Below are positions 26,161-35,546 of a stretch of DNA of 64,000 bases, piece after piece. Each line of letters begins with the position of its first letter. Position 1 is the stretch's first letter. The notes beneath the pieces are model-generated. The model had not been told where the DNA came from and did no database searches. It saw nothing but the letters and a program-made list of their open reading frames with translations. Origin of the DNA: Deltaproteobacteria bacterium (lineage in GTDB: Bacteria > Desulfobacterota > Desulfuromonadia > Geobacterales > Pseudopelobacteraceae); the NCBI GenBank assembly GCA_021781535.1, contig JAJXWO010000014.1:17721-81720 (forward strand). Direction: 5' to 3'. The translations under genes and the position numbers were made by a program.

Positions 26161-27360
26161 TCAGCGCAGTCGCAGCATCCCCTTCAGTGTCCCCTTCATC
26201 TCGGCCATGATGGCGCTGTCTTCCGGGGAGAGTTTGGCCAGATATTCCCTGATGAACACCAGAAAAATCGAGCAGAAAAAAGCCGTCACCGTTGCAAGGA
26301 TCACGATCAGCGCCCGCTTGGGTTTACTCTTGTGCAGCGGCGCCACGGCGTTATCCAGCACCTGCAGCGACGACGAATCGCGCGCTTCGTTGATCTTGGC
26401 CAGTTCATACTGCTTGGTCAGCTGTTCGAACAGCGCTTCCTGGGTCTTCAGCTCACGCAGGCGGCGGATATATTCCATCTCGATCGTGGGAGCGTTGCCG
26501 ACCGACGGGATCACCCCGCTCATACCGGTGCCGCTCATGCTGTTCAGCTGCCTGCGCAGTCCCGCGATTGCCGCCAGCAGGGAGCTGACTTCTGGGCTTG
26601 CATCGGTCATGGAGTTTCTGAGCGCCGCCAGCTGGACCTCTTTGGAGACCATCTCCGCGCGCACCCGGGCGATCCCTTCGATGGCGGCCGCTGCCTGACT
26701 GTCAGCCTTGATGGTCTTGTTCTTCTCCTGAAAATTCTTCATATCATCTTCGGCAGTTTTCAAATCCTGCTTTACCACGACCAAGCGCTTTTCGAGAAAA
26801 TTCCGTTCGGTGCTGGCCTTGGACAGGTTCAGCGACAGGCTTTTGTTCTGGAGCTCGTCGACGAAGGTATTGGCCAGCAGCGCCGCTTTGACAGGATCCG
26901 TGTCGTCGGCGGTTATGGTGATGATACCATCCTTGGCGGCCTGAAACTTGACCAGCCCCTCCAACATTTTACGGGTATCATCGGCATTTTTCGATTTATA
27001 CTCCGTTTGCAGGTTAAGCCGCTTGATGACGGCATCCGTGACCGTACGGCTTTTGAGAATCCCGAGGTACAAATCCGCGGAACCGCCCCCGAACCCGCCC
27101 GCCAGACCGGCCAGTCCGCCACCCATCGAGGCGAGCAGCGCCGCCGCACCACCGCCGGAATCCTTCTGCGGCGGCAGCAGGGTCGCTTTGGCGGTGTAGA
27201 TGTTTTTCATGGTCAGCGACACCACAATCGAGAGCAGCGCAACTGTGCCGGTGATCTTGGCAATCAGCGGCAGGTTGCGAACAATAACCCGCAGCAGTTC
27301 CAGCAGGTTGATCTCTTCCTCAGCTTCCATTTCCGGGCGAATATCCGTGGTCTCACTCAT
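26161..27360 (-). CDS. wzz: chain-length determinant / Wzz-type polysaccharide co-polymerase
   Basis: A 399-residue protein with the Wzz topology: cytoplasmic N-terminus, first membrane helix at about residues 33-52 (LIAKITGTVALLSIVVSLTM), a large periplasmic coiled-coil region, and a second helix near residues 355-378. A Gly/Ala-rich loop (GGGAAALLASMGGGLAGLAGG) follows the first helix. No C-terminal tyrosine kinase domain. It controls polymer length in Wzy-dependent pathways. The ATG has GGGGG upstream. It follows the export gene with an 8-base gap. Confidence 0.9.
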   Translation of the reverse strand: MSETTDIRPEMEAEEEINLLELLRVIVRNLPLIAKITGTVALLSIVVSLTMKNIYTAKATLLPPQKDSGGGAAALLASMGGGLAGLAGGFGGGSADLYLGILKSRTVTDAVIKRLNLQTEYKSKNADDTRKMLEGLVKFQAAKDGIITITADDTDPVKAALLANTFVDELQNKSLSLNLSKASTERNFLEKRLVVVKQDLKTAEDDMKNFQEKNKTIKADSQAAAAIEGIARVRAEMVSKEVQLAALRNSMTDASPEVSSLLAAIAGLRRQLNSMSGTGMSGVIPSVGNAPTIEMEYIRRLRELKTQEALFEQLTKQYELAKINEARDSSSLQVLDNAVAPLHKSKPKRALIVILATVTAFFCSIFLVFIREYLAKLSPEDSAIMAEMKGTLKGMLRLR

Positions 27361-27368
27361 ATCCCCCC

Positions 27369-30191
27369 CTATTTCAGGCCGATCATAACAGTTCCGGCAG
27401 TCAAAGCGACGTTGGCCAGAATCTGGGTTATATCCTTGATCTCCCGCATCCAGGAAATCCGCTCCAGTTTTTGCGGCACCACCAGCGTATCACCCGCCTC
27501 AAGAGGTGACGACAGGAAGCTGCCGAAATTCCAGCTGCGCCCTTCATCGCTCCAGTGGATGCCGAACGATGATTGCTGCCGGCTGAACACGGTGCCATCC
27601 ACCCGGATGATATACATCTCGTCCGCTTCGGCATCGTTGTCCGGTCCGCCCGCCTTCTGGAGATAACTGTCAACATCCTGCCCGGGCAAATAGATAAAGG
27701 ATGTCGGGTTATACACCTGCCCGAGGACACTCACCACACCTGGCCGCGGCGGAATCTCCAGCTTATCCCCCCCCTCCAGCACCAGATCATAGTTGCTCTT
27801 CTTCAACTCGGCAACGGGCGACAGACGCATCACCACCCGCCCTTCCGCCTTGAGCCCCTTCATCTGCTCCGTACTCTTTAACAGGCTGTCAAGGGCCGCC
27901 TTGGTCGCTTCCAGCTCTTCCTTTGATGACGAGACCGACGCCAGGGCGGCCTGCTTTTGCATAATATCTTTTTCGGACTTGCGCACGATCTCATCCATCC
28001 GTTTCTGCTGTGCTTCCTGAACCGAACGCCGCGTAAACTTGGCTCCGCGCAGGTAGGCGTTGTCAGTATAGCCGCCTGCCCTGGTAATCACCGAGCTCAG
28101 CTTTTCACCACGTGCCAGCGAATAGACACCGGGAAAACGCACTTCACCCTTGAGCGTCACAAATTTGTCGGTCGAATCCTGCCAATCGGCAACGCCGCGC
28201 ACGATCAGCACGTCATCAATCTGCAGCGGCAGGTTGTTGGCAGGATCGCCCGCCAACGCCTTGCCGAGATTCAGCTGCAGCCTGGTTGACTGTGCCTTGT
28301 CTTTGGTAATGACAATCCGGCTCAACTCGGCATCATCAAGAACCGCATTACGCTTGGCGCTCCCGGCGGCGGTCACCAGATCGCGCACCGACATGCCGGG
28401 GTAAAAATCATAGGTGCCCGGATTGACGACAGCGCCGTTGACCGCCACCCGCGGTTTTTCCTCCATCTCCGCACGCGAGAAGACCTTGACCGTATCCTGT
28501 TCCTGCAACAGCAGGTTGTCGGCCTGATTGCCGTCCAGCGCGCGCCGCAGGCTGACGGTAATCAGCTCCCGCCGATAGTCGGGCGGAGACAGCCGGGTAA
28601 TCTCGACCGAATCCAGGTACGACTCGGGCAACAACGCCTGCGTCGATGGAATCAGATCGGTCAGGCGCATTCCGGGACGGAACTGGTACTCCCCCGTCTG
28701 CTGGACGTTCCCCTTCAGCACGACAACCTGCCGCACCGCCGCCTGCACCGGAAACACCTTCACCATGTCGCGATCCTTCAATTCCACATTCCCCAGTTCG
28801 GCCTCCATAGTGCCGCCTTTCGGAACAATATCCAGGGCGATACGGGCACTGTTGTTTTCGAGGCGTTCAACCTGGATCCGTCCCAGCGAGCCGCTGGCCG
28901 CCACACCGCCGGCCATTTTCAAAGCATCCGCAAGAGTCGTCCGGCCGTTCATTTCATAAATTGCGGGGCGGCGCACCTCGCCGGCCACCGCCACGACCGG
29001 GCCGATTACCGGCACAAAAATCGTATCGCCGTTTTGCAGCTGGACGTCCTTGTTGCGGTCCCCTGACAGCAGCATGTCATACAGATCGACCGTTGCCACG
29101 GTCTGGTTGCCGCGCGTTACCTTTACCTTCCGCAGCGACCCGTTGTGCGACGGACCGCCGGCAGCCGCCAGGGCGTTGATGACCGTGGCGAGCGAGCTGA
29201 CCGGATAATTGCCGGGCGCCTCGACTTCACCCACCACATAGACCTGGATGCTGCGCAACCTGCCGAGCGTCAGGCTCATCTCAAAATTGCGGTAATAACG
29301 GCTGATCGCCTCCTTCACCGCCCCCTGCGCCTTGTCAAAGGGGAGTCCCCAGACCCGCACCGCCCCGACCTTGGGGATTGTCAGTTCGCCGGTCCGGTCA
29401 ACCGTCAATTCATAACGGAAATTGACCGCTCCCCAGACAGTCAGGTTCAGCACGTCACCCGGACCGAGCAGGTAATTTGACCCCGCCGGCATGGCGTCGA
29501 TGGCGCTCGTCAACTGGAGGCTGTTCTTGAAGAAGTCATAGCCGAACTGTTTCAAATCGCGGTCCAGCGGCTTTGGTTCTGTTTTGTCAAGCAGGGTGGT
29601 GGCCTTCCGTGAAAACGACCGTTCAATCCGCGACCCCTGGTCCTCGGCCGGCAGTGCGGTCACCCGCAGTTCGTCGGACTTGAAGATCGTCTGCTGGTCC
29701 CGGTCGAGGGCAATCACCTGGATGAAATACGGCTGGAAGTTTTTCAAATCCCGCAGCACATAATCGGTGCCGGGACCGACCATGATGCTCTTGTTCAGTT
29801 TCTCCGACTCAATGCCGTAGCGGATCGTGAAGCGCAGCGGTTGATCATCCTTACGAAGTGGCAGATTCGCCAGTGTCCAGCTCAACTTGACCAGGCCATC
29901 CCCCGGTTCGCTCTTCAGCAGCACTGTCGGTTTCTTCGCAGCGTTCTTCTCCTGGGTTCCCGGTTGCAAAAGACCCTTTTCCTGGGTTTCAGGTTGCTGA
30001 TCACTCTCACTCTTTTCCAGCTTATTAATCAACGCTTCGTCTCGCGTCACGGGAGCTGCAGTTCCCCTCTCCTGGAGTTGCTCCGGCTGCTGTCCGCTTA
30101 TATCAAACATCGCGGCAAAAGAGGTTGCCGCCACGCACGCTGAAATCAAAGTAACAACGGTGATCATTCGTAATACCAATCGCATTAACAT
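27369..30191 (-). CDS. polysaccharide export protein with several SLBB domains and an N-terminal FN3-like domain
   Basis: A 940-residue protein; typical Wza is about 380. A signal sequence is present; ISAC at residues 16-19 could be a lipobox, otherwise cleavage follows SFAA. Residues ~80-180 resemble a fibronectin type III domain (KLSWTLANLPL...FQPYFIQVIALD). From ~240 the Poly_export domain begins (YLLGPGDVLNLTVWGAVN), followed by at least five SLBB-type segments (VYVVGEVEAPGNYPV, VAVAGEVRRPAIYEM, VVVLKGNVQQTGEYQF, VAVNGAVVNPGTYDFYPGM, FVTLKGEVRFPGVYSL). It is probably the outer-membrane export channel for the polysaccharide made by this locus. RBS GAAGGGGT. Confidence 0.9.
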   Translation of the reverse strand: MLMRLVLRMITVVTLISACVAATSFAAMFDISGQQPEQLQERGTAAPVTRDEALINKLEKSESDQQPETQEKGLLQPGTQEKNAAKKPTVLLKSEPGDGLVKLSWTLANLPLRKDDQPLRFTIRYGIESEKLNKSIMVGPGTDYVLRDLKNFQPYFIQVIALDRDQQTIFKSDELRVTALPAEDQGSRIERSFSRKATTLLDKTEPKPLDRDLKQFGYDFFKNSLQLTSAIDAMPAGSNYLLGPGDVLNLTVWGAVNFRYELTVDRTGELTIPKVGAVRVWGLPFDKAQGAVKEAISRYYRNFEMSLTLGRLRSIQVYVVGEVEAPGNYPVSSLATVINALAAAGGPSHNGSLRKVKVTRGNQTVATVDLYDMLLSGDRNKDVQLQNGDTIFVPVIGPVVAVAGEVRRPAIYEMNGRTTLADALKMAGGVAASGSLGRIQVERLENNSARIALDIVPKGGTMEAELGNVELKDRDMVKVFPVQAAVRQVVVLKGNVQQTGEYQFRPGMRLTDLIPSTQALLPESYLDSVEITRLSPPDYRRELITVSLRRALDGNQADNLLLQEQDTVKVFSRAEMEEKPRVAVNGAVVNPGTYDFYPGMSVRDLVTAAGSAKRNAVLDDAELSRIVITKDKAQSTRLQLNLGKALAGDPANNLPLQIDDVLIVRGVADWQDSTDKFVTLKGEVRFPGVYSLARGEKLSSVITRAGGYTDNAYLRGAKFTRRSVQEAQQKRMDEIVRKSEKDIMQKQAALASVSSSKEELEATKAALDSLLKSTEQMKGLKAEGRVVMRLSPVAELKKSNYDLVLEGGDKLEIPPRPGVVSVLGQVYNPTSFIYLPGQDVDSYLQKAGGPDNDAEADEMYIIRVDGTVFSRQQSSFGIHWSDEGRSWNFGSFLSSPLEAGDTLVVPQKLERISWMREIKDITQILANVALTAGTVMIGLK

Positions 30192-30330
30192 ACCCCTTCA
30201 GACTTCAATTATTAATTATGAATTTTAAATTTTGAGTTATTCAAACAAAAACCTGCTATTACACATTTAAAGCTGCCTATACTATCCAATTTAAAATTCA
30301 AAATCCACCATTTAACCATAAACGGCAATT

Positions 30331-30463
30331 AACCGCCGATAAAAACGGATACACGCCGACAAAAGCAGGACTTACTTCAAAAAAACGAATCACCTTTTGG
30401 GTTAAACCAGTATTTTTATTGAGCCTTTGATTTCTCTGCGTGTATCGGCGTACATCGGCGGTT
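30331..30463 (+). repeat. dispersed palindromic repeat, copy B
   Basis: 133 bp from AACCGCCGATAAAAACGGAT to TATCGGCGTACATCGGCGGTT, with central TTTTGGGTTAAACCAG. Same orientation as the other copies. It lies in the 308-base gap between the Wzi-type gene and the export gene, which also holds AT-rich direct repeats of the AAATTCAAAATCC type at 30205-30236, 30286-30310 and 30480-30495. Confidence 0.85.
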
Positions 30464-30499
30464 AACCGCTTTTTTTAGGTTTAAAATCCAAAATTGCCT

Positions 30500-32230
30500 T
30501 CAATACCGGTAGCGGAGCTCAAATTTCACCAACTGGTTGGTACGTTCCGCACCATCAACCAGGTTCAGGTTGCTGATCTTCTCGATGCCATATTCGAGTT
30601 GGGCATCCGTCTCGCCGTACAGCGGCAGTGACCAGAAGATGCGCCCGGCATGCTTTCTCTCGATCGCCTGCCCCGGCACCCGTCCCACCATGCCGCGATT
30701 GGTGTAGATATATTCCAGCGCCAGGTTGTTGCGCGCCCCGAACCAGTGGCTGTAGCGGGTGAAGAAATCCTGCGTCGCGCCCCCCTGGGAATGGCCGATC
30801 GGCATCCCCTTGTAGATATACCCCTCCGGGAAGGTGCCGTTCGTGTAGAGGATCTGGTTTCCCTGGAAAAATTCGAAACGGAAATCGTTCCTGCCGTCAT
30901 CAGTCAGGCGAGGGATATACAGGCCGGCCACGTAGCTCTCCACGATCGGCCAGAAAGCGGCGGTATCCTCACCGGAGAATTCACCGTACAGTTCCGTGTT
31001 GCGCAGCCAGGGCATGCGATAGCGTGCTTCAAAACCGGCCAGTGAATTGGAATTGTCGGCGCTGGTGCCGCCGATCAGGCCGCGCAGTGTATCGGCGATG
31101 CTGTTGTTGACTCCCGGTCCACCCACCTCCCGCCCCAGGTTGAAACCGATCTCCAGATTTGCGGTCGGCTTGACCGACAGCTTGGCGGCATAAAACCAGG
31201 GCTGTCGCTCCACTCCGTCAGTAACGGTTCTGTCCAGCCGCGAGCCGATCAGGGAGTACTTCATCTCCCCCAGCCAGGAAAGCCAGCCGATGCGAAACGG
31301 TTCGGGACTGGAGATCTTGACCTGGGTAAAATTTTCGGCATTGTTGGTCAACGTGATGTTGCCGCGGTAGCCAAGCCCGAGCCAGTTTTCATCCTTGCCC
31401 GCCTCAAGCTCCAGGGCGCCGCCGCCCAGCTTCACATACCCCCGGTTGAGGCGGATCTGATTATCGCCGCCGCCTGCCAGTACGGACGGTTCCAGCACAC
31501 CGACGGCAACGGGGCTCATTTACCATTCCGAACCCCAGCGGAGTTCAGCGGAGCTGCCGTCTTTATGTATGACGCCGTTGTTGTTCTCCAGGAGCGGCGT
31601 CCCTTCGCTGCCCCGCTGCATTACCGTTGCCGTCGGTGGATTTTTCGGCCGCAGCCCCGAGCCGATGCCGAAAACGCCATCGTTCCCCGGGTCATGCACG
31701 AGGCGGTGGTAATCTCTGGGAGCCCCATCCAGGTAGACGTAACGAAACCGGAGCGAAGACACCGGATTATAGTCAAGCAGGGGCGGCTTTTTATCCGGGT
31801 ATTCCCGCAGCGCGACCTCACGCGGGATCAGCTCGCGGATCCGCCTGATCAATTCAGCGGCAAACCCGGCGGGAGCGTATGGATTTTCTGCCAGACTGTT
31901 TTCCGCCTCCAGCAGCAGCCGCGCCGCCTCCGCCTTGCTGAACGGCTTGATCCCCGTGATATCGCTCGATATCAGACCGAAACCGGCCAGCTTGTCCAGG
32001 TAGGAGTACACAGGGCTGTCGAGCGGAATGTTGGCGGATGAAAGAGCATACAGGGGAGAGGCAAACATCAGCATGAGCACACAAACTAATGCTGATGCCG
32101 ATTTTGGATTTGACCCCAGTGGGCCTAAATGGATTTTGGATTTTGGATCAATAATCTTCACGAATTCCCGGTAACTTCTATGCTTATTTGTGGATTTTGG
32201 ATTATATAAACGTTTAAAATCCATACTCAT
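30500..32230 (-). pseudogene. capsule assembly Wzi-family gene broken by an in-frame TAA
   Basis: Two open frames lie in the same frame with only one codon between: 236 codons ending ELRWGSEW, stop TAA at 31520-31522, then directly ATG and 339 more codons ending KFELRYRY. Together they make one outer-membrane beta-barrel protein of the Wzi type: signal peptide before ALSSANIPLDSP, a helical region, then alternating beta strands ending in an aromatic residue. TGG TAA ATG would follow from a single CAA-to-TAA change. Reinitiation at the abutting ATG could make the second half, but it would lack a signal peptide. The first ~45 codons are built from AT-rich repeats, so the original start is uncertain. 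Confidence 0.8.
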
Positions 32231-32279
32231 AATTCCGATTGTCTTTAAGCTTTCAAATTCAAAATTTAAAATAAAGAAT

Positions 32280-33965
32280 TCAAAATTGCATTTTTAGCGC
32301 ATATCGCAACACCAGCGCCAGTAGGGCAATGTAGGTAGAAAATACTATTTTTCGGTTTTTATGTACCTGTCGCATGAGAATCATTTTGTAGGCTACAAAT
32401 AAAATAACCGATTTGGCAGCAACGCTCAGCAAATGGAATTGGGCCGTAATCTCGGAAGGCAATAACGGTACGGCAACCACAACTAACAGGATCAGATACT
32501 CGAAGCGGGTATTTATCAGATGCCTTATCCGTTTGCGCAAAACGACCTTGACAGAGACTACGAGAAGTAGACAAACAAACAGAGCATGAGAGATCATGAG
32601 CAAATGGAAGTCGGCAAACTCTGTCTGGCGACCGTAGTTTTCGATAATGAAGATACTGATCAGCCCGCTGAAATAAATTACCGACTGCAGCAGAGAGTTG
32701 GTCCATCTTTTTCCGACTATCAACAGTCCGGACATGCACGCCAGGATCATGAAACTTACCCAGGCAATATTTGCCGGATATACCGGTTTAACGAAAATAA
32801 CCAGGGAGAGTATCAACAACAGTATATATTTTATTGCCGCCAAGAGAAAACGACTGTACTTCAATAAAGATCGAAAGGCATCGGTATGTCGTATTCCTAT
32901 GTCGCTATTCAACAAATGAGTTTGTTGGACTTTTTCAGAAGTGGTTAATATATAAAGTCCGGAATACAAGCCAATACAAAACAGTACCAAGACAACGACC
33001 TGGATTAAATCACTGGTGCCGTGCAAAATGAGTGCAGTTACAGCGAGGAGATAGGATAGTCCATAGACAAGCAACACAGAAAAACGGTGGCCAAAGCCGA
33101 GATCCAACAAACGGTGATGGAGGTGGGTTTTATCGGGGCTGCAGATGCTCTTACCGTGCAGCTTACGCCTCCCCATAACAACAAGTGTATCCAGAATAGG
33201 TACGCCCAGGATCATAAGCGGGGCTACCGGGGAGACAGCCCCTCCTGGCGACCTTAACAACAGAACCGAAAAGAACCCCATGCAGTAGCCCAGAAACAAG
33301 CTGCCCGAATCTCCCATGAAAATCTTCGCAGGATAGGTATTGTACCGGAGGAAACCTACTATCGCACCCAGCAACGCAACAACCAGCGCCAGCAGACTGG
33401 CGTTTCCTGTGTTCCAGGAGAGAACGCCAAAGGCCAGACAGGCAACGGCTGATGTGCCGCCTGCCAAACCATCAAGGCCATCGATAAGGTTGATGGCGTT
33501 CATGACTCCCACAACGGCAAAAATAGTAAACGGAATGGCACAAAGTCCCAACTGGATCTCGCCAAGTCCAAGCGGATTGCCCAGGGTTGTCATGCTGATG
33601 CCGCCGGAGATGATTGCCACTGTTGCGGCAAGAATCTCACCAATAAGTTTATTCCGGGGACTTAAACCGGTCAGGTCATCAGCCAGTCCGGTCAGAAAGA
33701 TCACCACTGCTCCTGCCAGAAAAGCCTTGATCTGGCGGTCGATGTCGATAAAAAAGAGGACAGAAAAAAGAAAAGCGCAAAAGATGGCGATTCCGCCCAG
33801 GCGGGGTGTTTCAGTGCAATGAACCTTCCGTTCGTCTGGTTTGTCGATGCCGCCGATTTTAACAGACAGTTTTGAAATGGGGGGAACCATGACCAAAGAG
33901 GTCATAAGAGAGGTTAAAGATATGTAGAATAAATCTAATGGGTTCAAAAAAATTTCCCGCCCCAT
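32280..33965 (-). CDS. WecA/MraY-type polyprenyl-phosphate sugar-1-phosphate transferase
   Basis: A 561-residue polytopic protein. The first ~330 residues carry family signatures: KVHCTETPRLGG near residue 47, a D-D pair in GLADDLTG, NAINLIDGLDGLAGG, and FMGDSGSLFLGY. The last ~200 residues add further membrane helices not found in plain WecA. It should start the polysaccharide by moving HexNAc-1-phosphate to undecaprenyl phosphate at the inner membrane. The annotated ATG overlaps the upstream glycosyltransferase by 22 bases and has a weak ribosome site; Met21 is an alternative. Confidence 0.88.
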   Translation of the reverse strand: MGREIFLNPLDLFYISLTSLMTSLVMVPPISKLSVKIGGIDKPDERKVHCTETPRLGGIAIFCAFLFSVLFFIDIDRQIKAFLAGAVVIFLTGLADDLTGLSPRNKLIGEILAATVAIISGGISMTTLGNPLGLGEIQLGLCAIPFTIFAVVGVMNAINLIDGLDGLAGGTSAVACLAFGVLSWNTGNASLLALVVALLGAIVGFLRYNTYPAKIFMGDSGSLFLGYCMGFFSVLLLRSPGGAVSPVAPLMILGVPILDTLVVMGRRKLHGKSICSPDKTHLHHRLLDLGFGHRFSVLLVYGLSYLLAVTALILHGTSDLIQVVVLVLFCIGLYSGLYILTTSEKVQQTHLLNSDIGIRHTDAFRSLLKYSRFLLAAIKYILLLILSLVIFVKPVYPANIAWVSFMILACMSGLLIVGKRWTNSLLQSVIYFSGLISIFIIENYGRQTEFADFHLLMISHALFVCLLLVVSVKVVLRKRIRHLINTRFEYLILLVVVAVPLLPSEITAQFHLLSVAAKSVILFVAYKMILMRQVHKNRKIVFSTYIALLALVLRYALKMQF

Positions 33966-34723
33966 TTATTGAAGTATTTTATTGCACTTTGTATATGCAC
34001 CCATGTCATTTTCAGGCTTTTATGCGATGCGCGTTCCCACAAATGAGTTACAGTTGCATGAGGATAATATACGGTACGATATCCAGCTTGCTGAACCTTC
34101 CTGCTTAAATCAAAATCTTCTAAATACATGAAATATCTGTCGTCAAACCCTCCGACTTTCTTTAGTACTTCGGTACGGCAAAACATAAAGCAACCGGAAA
34201 TGCACTCAACATCACAGATATCATCATAGCCGACATCTTTCATTTCGTAGCGGTCCAGACGGGGTTGAATGAGATAATGTAATGACTTGGGAATGAAGCG
34301 ACGAGCAAATAGGTCGAATACCGTAGGATAGCGTTTGTTTAGTTGCTGTATAGTTCCATCTTCGTTGAGTACCTTGGGAGAAACCATCCCAATATCAGGA
34401 TTATCATTCATAAAACGGGATAATAATTCTATGGCTGAAGGAACAATAATAATATCCGGATTAATTATGATGTGATATTTGCTTTCCGAGCACTCTCCTA
34501 TAGCTTTATTATGGCCGCGACCATACCCAGCATTAGAACCATTTAAATGATATCTAACAGGTAAGTTATAAAGTGATGATTTAAGCGAATCGGTTGGAGA
34601 ATTGTCTACGATCTGGAGTTCAACGTCCAGTGGACACGACAAAAAACTCTCAATTGCTTTTCGGATCATTTCAGGTGAGTTGTTATAAATTACAATTGAG
34701 GCGGTGCAGTCTAATGATTTCAT
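33944..34723 (-). CDS. glycosyltransferase family 2 (rhamnosyltransferase-like)
   Basis: A 259-residue GT-A fold enzyme. It shows CTASIVIYNNSPEMI at the start, IINPDIIIV as the DxD-like site, ECISGCFMFCRTEVLKKVGGFDDRYFMYLEDFDLSRK, and a C-terminal TVTHLWERASHKS. These fit the family 2 enzymes related to WbbL that transfer rhamnose or similar sugars in O-antigen synthesis. No membrane anchor. It overlaps the next upstream gene by four bases. Confidence 0.85.
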   Translation of the reverse strand: MKSLDCTASIVIYNNSPEMIRKAIESFLSCPLDVELQIVDNSPTDSLKSSLYNLPVRYHLNGSNAGYGRGHNKAIGECSESKYHIIINPDIIIVPSAIELLSRFMNDNPDIGMVSPKVLNEDGTIQQLNKRYPTVFDLFARRFIPKSLHYLIQPRLDRYEMKDVGYDDICDVECISGCFMFCRTEVLKKVGGFDDRYFMYLEDFDLSRKVQQAGYRTVYYPHATVTHLWERASHKSLKMTWVHIQSAIKYFNKWGGKFF

Positions 34724-35451
34724 AGCGTATGTAACCGAAATCTGATTTTAAAATACCTAACAGTAAGTTCATAAAGCAAAATGCTACGCCATCTAATTTT
34801 AGTAAGCAGTGGTGATTTAGAAACTTCTGCCGTAGCAGATGCATTACTAGCATGCCTTCTGTAGAGAATCAAAGGCTCGTCTAAAAATTTAACTTTCCCA
34901 ACTAGTTCAGCAACCAAGCCAATCCAGCTATCATGCATAGGTATATTGGCAGGAAACGGTAATGCTGCTTTAAGAACGTTTCTGTTAAACGCCATACAAC
35001 AACCAACATAATTATTTTTAACAATATTTTTTACCAATCCACTCCCAGATTTCCTTAATTTAAAAAATGAATCATTTTTAATAGTTAGATGGGTATCCGT
35101 TACTTTACAATCACTTATAACTAAATCATAGGTAACCAACTGTTCAGCCATTTTATTCACTTTTTCGTTAAGCCAAATATCATCTTGATCTGAAAGAAAT
35201 ATTACATCCCTAGTAGCAAACCGTAGAGAGTTTTCGACATTTTGCAAAATTCCATGATGTTGAGTATTATGAACAATTCTAATACGATCGTCTTTAATGC
35301 TCTTGATTACATTCAGTGTTGAATCTGTAGAGCCGTCATCTGATATAATAATTTCGTCATGCTGAGACAGTTGAATTAGAATACTTTCAAGCTGTGCCTT
35401 TATATAACTTTCGCCATTGTATGATGCAATGCATACGGAAATATTAAACAT
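34720..35451 (-). CDS. glycosyltransferase family 2
   Basis: A 243-residue protein with SVCIASYNGESYIKAQLESI, ISDDGSTDST and LSDQDDIW (the DxD site), then AFNRNVLKAALPF and HDSWIGLVAEL. This is the pattern of alpha-rhamnosyl- or related transferases acting on lipid-linked O-antigen. The sequence is AT-rich compared with flanking housekeeping genes. The IS3-family element lies 60 bases upstream, so the native promoter region was interrupted. Confidence 0.85.
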   Translation of the reverse strand: MFNISVCIASYNGESYIKAQLESILIQLSQHDEIIISDDGSTDSTLNVIKSIKDDRIRIVHNTQHHGILQNVENSLRFATRDVIFLSDQDDIWLNEKVNKMAEQLVTYDLVISDCKVTDTHLTIKNDSFFKLRKSGSGLVKNIVKNNYVGCCMAFNRNVLKAALPFPANIPMHDSWIGLVAELVGKVKFLDEPLILYRRHASNASATAEVSKSPLLTKIRWRSILLYELTVRYFKIRFRLHTL

Positions 35452-35546
35452 TTTTTTATCACCTAATCTCTCAGAACATATAGAGAGCTGTTCATTATCA
35501 GTAGTGTCCCAATTTAGTGGACCCTTTGGTCAAGACAATAATATGC

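Noticed and set aside
26053..27666. 537-codon plus-strand frame opposite wzz and the export gene
   Set aside because: Antisense shadow crossing two genes with clear domains on the minus strand.
31520..31522. In-frame stop in the Wzi-type gene (and at 49476 in the HEPN gene) as recoded selenocysteine
   Set aside because: Both stops are TAA, which is not recoded for selenocysteine; loss-of-function change or sequence error is simpler.
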